DNA from: Phycisphaerales bacterium UBA2218
GTDB lineage: Bacteria; Planctomycetota; Phycisphaerae; Sedimentisphaerales; Anaerobacaceae
DNA: 5,054 nt
Reading direction: 5' to 3'
NCBI GenBank assembly: GCA_002327785.1
Contig: DCUI01000004.1
Location: forward strand, 1-5,054
The translations under genes were made by a program, and so were the position numbers. A model generated the notes under the pieces. It saw nothing but the letters and a program-made list of their open reading frames with translations. It was not told the DNA's origin and made no database searches. Shown here piece by piece: positions 5,023-5,054 of the stretch (position 1 is its first letter; each line of letters begins with the position of its first letter).

Positions 5023-5054
5023 ATTCATCAAACCCAAGGCCCTACGTGCCCACA

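Overview
The window looks like a densely packed, single-strand gene block of a double-stranded DNA bacteriophage (or a prophage-like element). All convincing genes are on the + strand. They are mostly small (about 90-200 codons), and they abut or overlap: ATGA or GTGA four-base overlaps at three junctions, an 11-base overlap at another and a 55-base overlap at one more. They use purine-rich Shine-Dalgarno sites of the AAAGGAG type and G/C-rich third codon positions. The host is probably a bacterium of moderate-to-high GC using the standard bacterial code, but nothing here names it. No rRNA, tRNA, CRISPR, integrase, transposase or structural phage gene was seen.

Layout: positions 1-122 probably hold the tail of an upstream gene. 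An unrecognised 146-residue protein (133-573) is followed by a compact SNF2-like superfamily-2 helicase/ATPase (570-1865). Two adjacent 112-residue proteins of unknown function (1855-2193 and 2190-2528) look like tandem paralogues by eye. A 100-base stretch without a firm gene follows, with candidate micro-ORFs. Then come three unrecognised proteins (2629-2910, 2912-3250, 3196-3789), a protein resembling the phage 'ABA sandwich' accessory family (3786-4121), and a full-length T4 Rnl2-type RNA ligase (4132-5022). The last 32 bases hold no recognisable feature.

Only the helicase and the RNA ligase have assignable biochemical roles: ATP-driven nucleic-acid remodelling, and sealing of nicked or broken RNA. 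Together with the small phage-type ORFs they suggest a nucleic-acid metabolism and host-takeover region, expressed as one or more polycistronic messages with translational coupling. No internal promoter or rho-independent terminator was visible. No previously undescribed multi-gene system is demonstrable from the sequence. The best leads are the tandem paralogues, the ligase and its possible nearby RNA-repair partners, and the ambiguous 2529-2628 segment.
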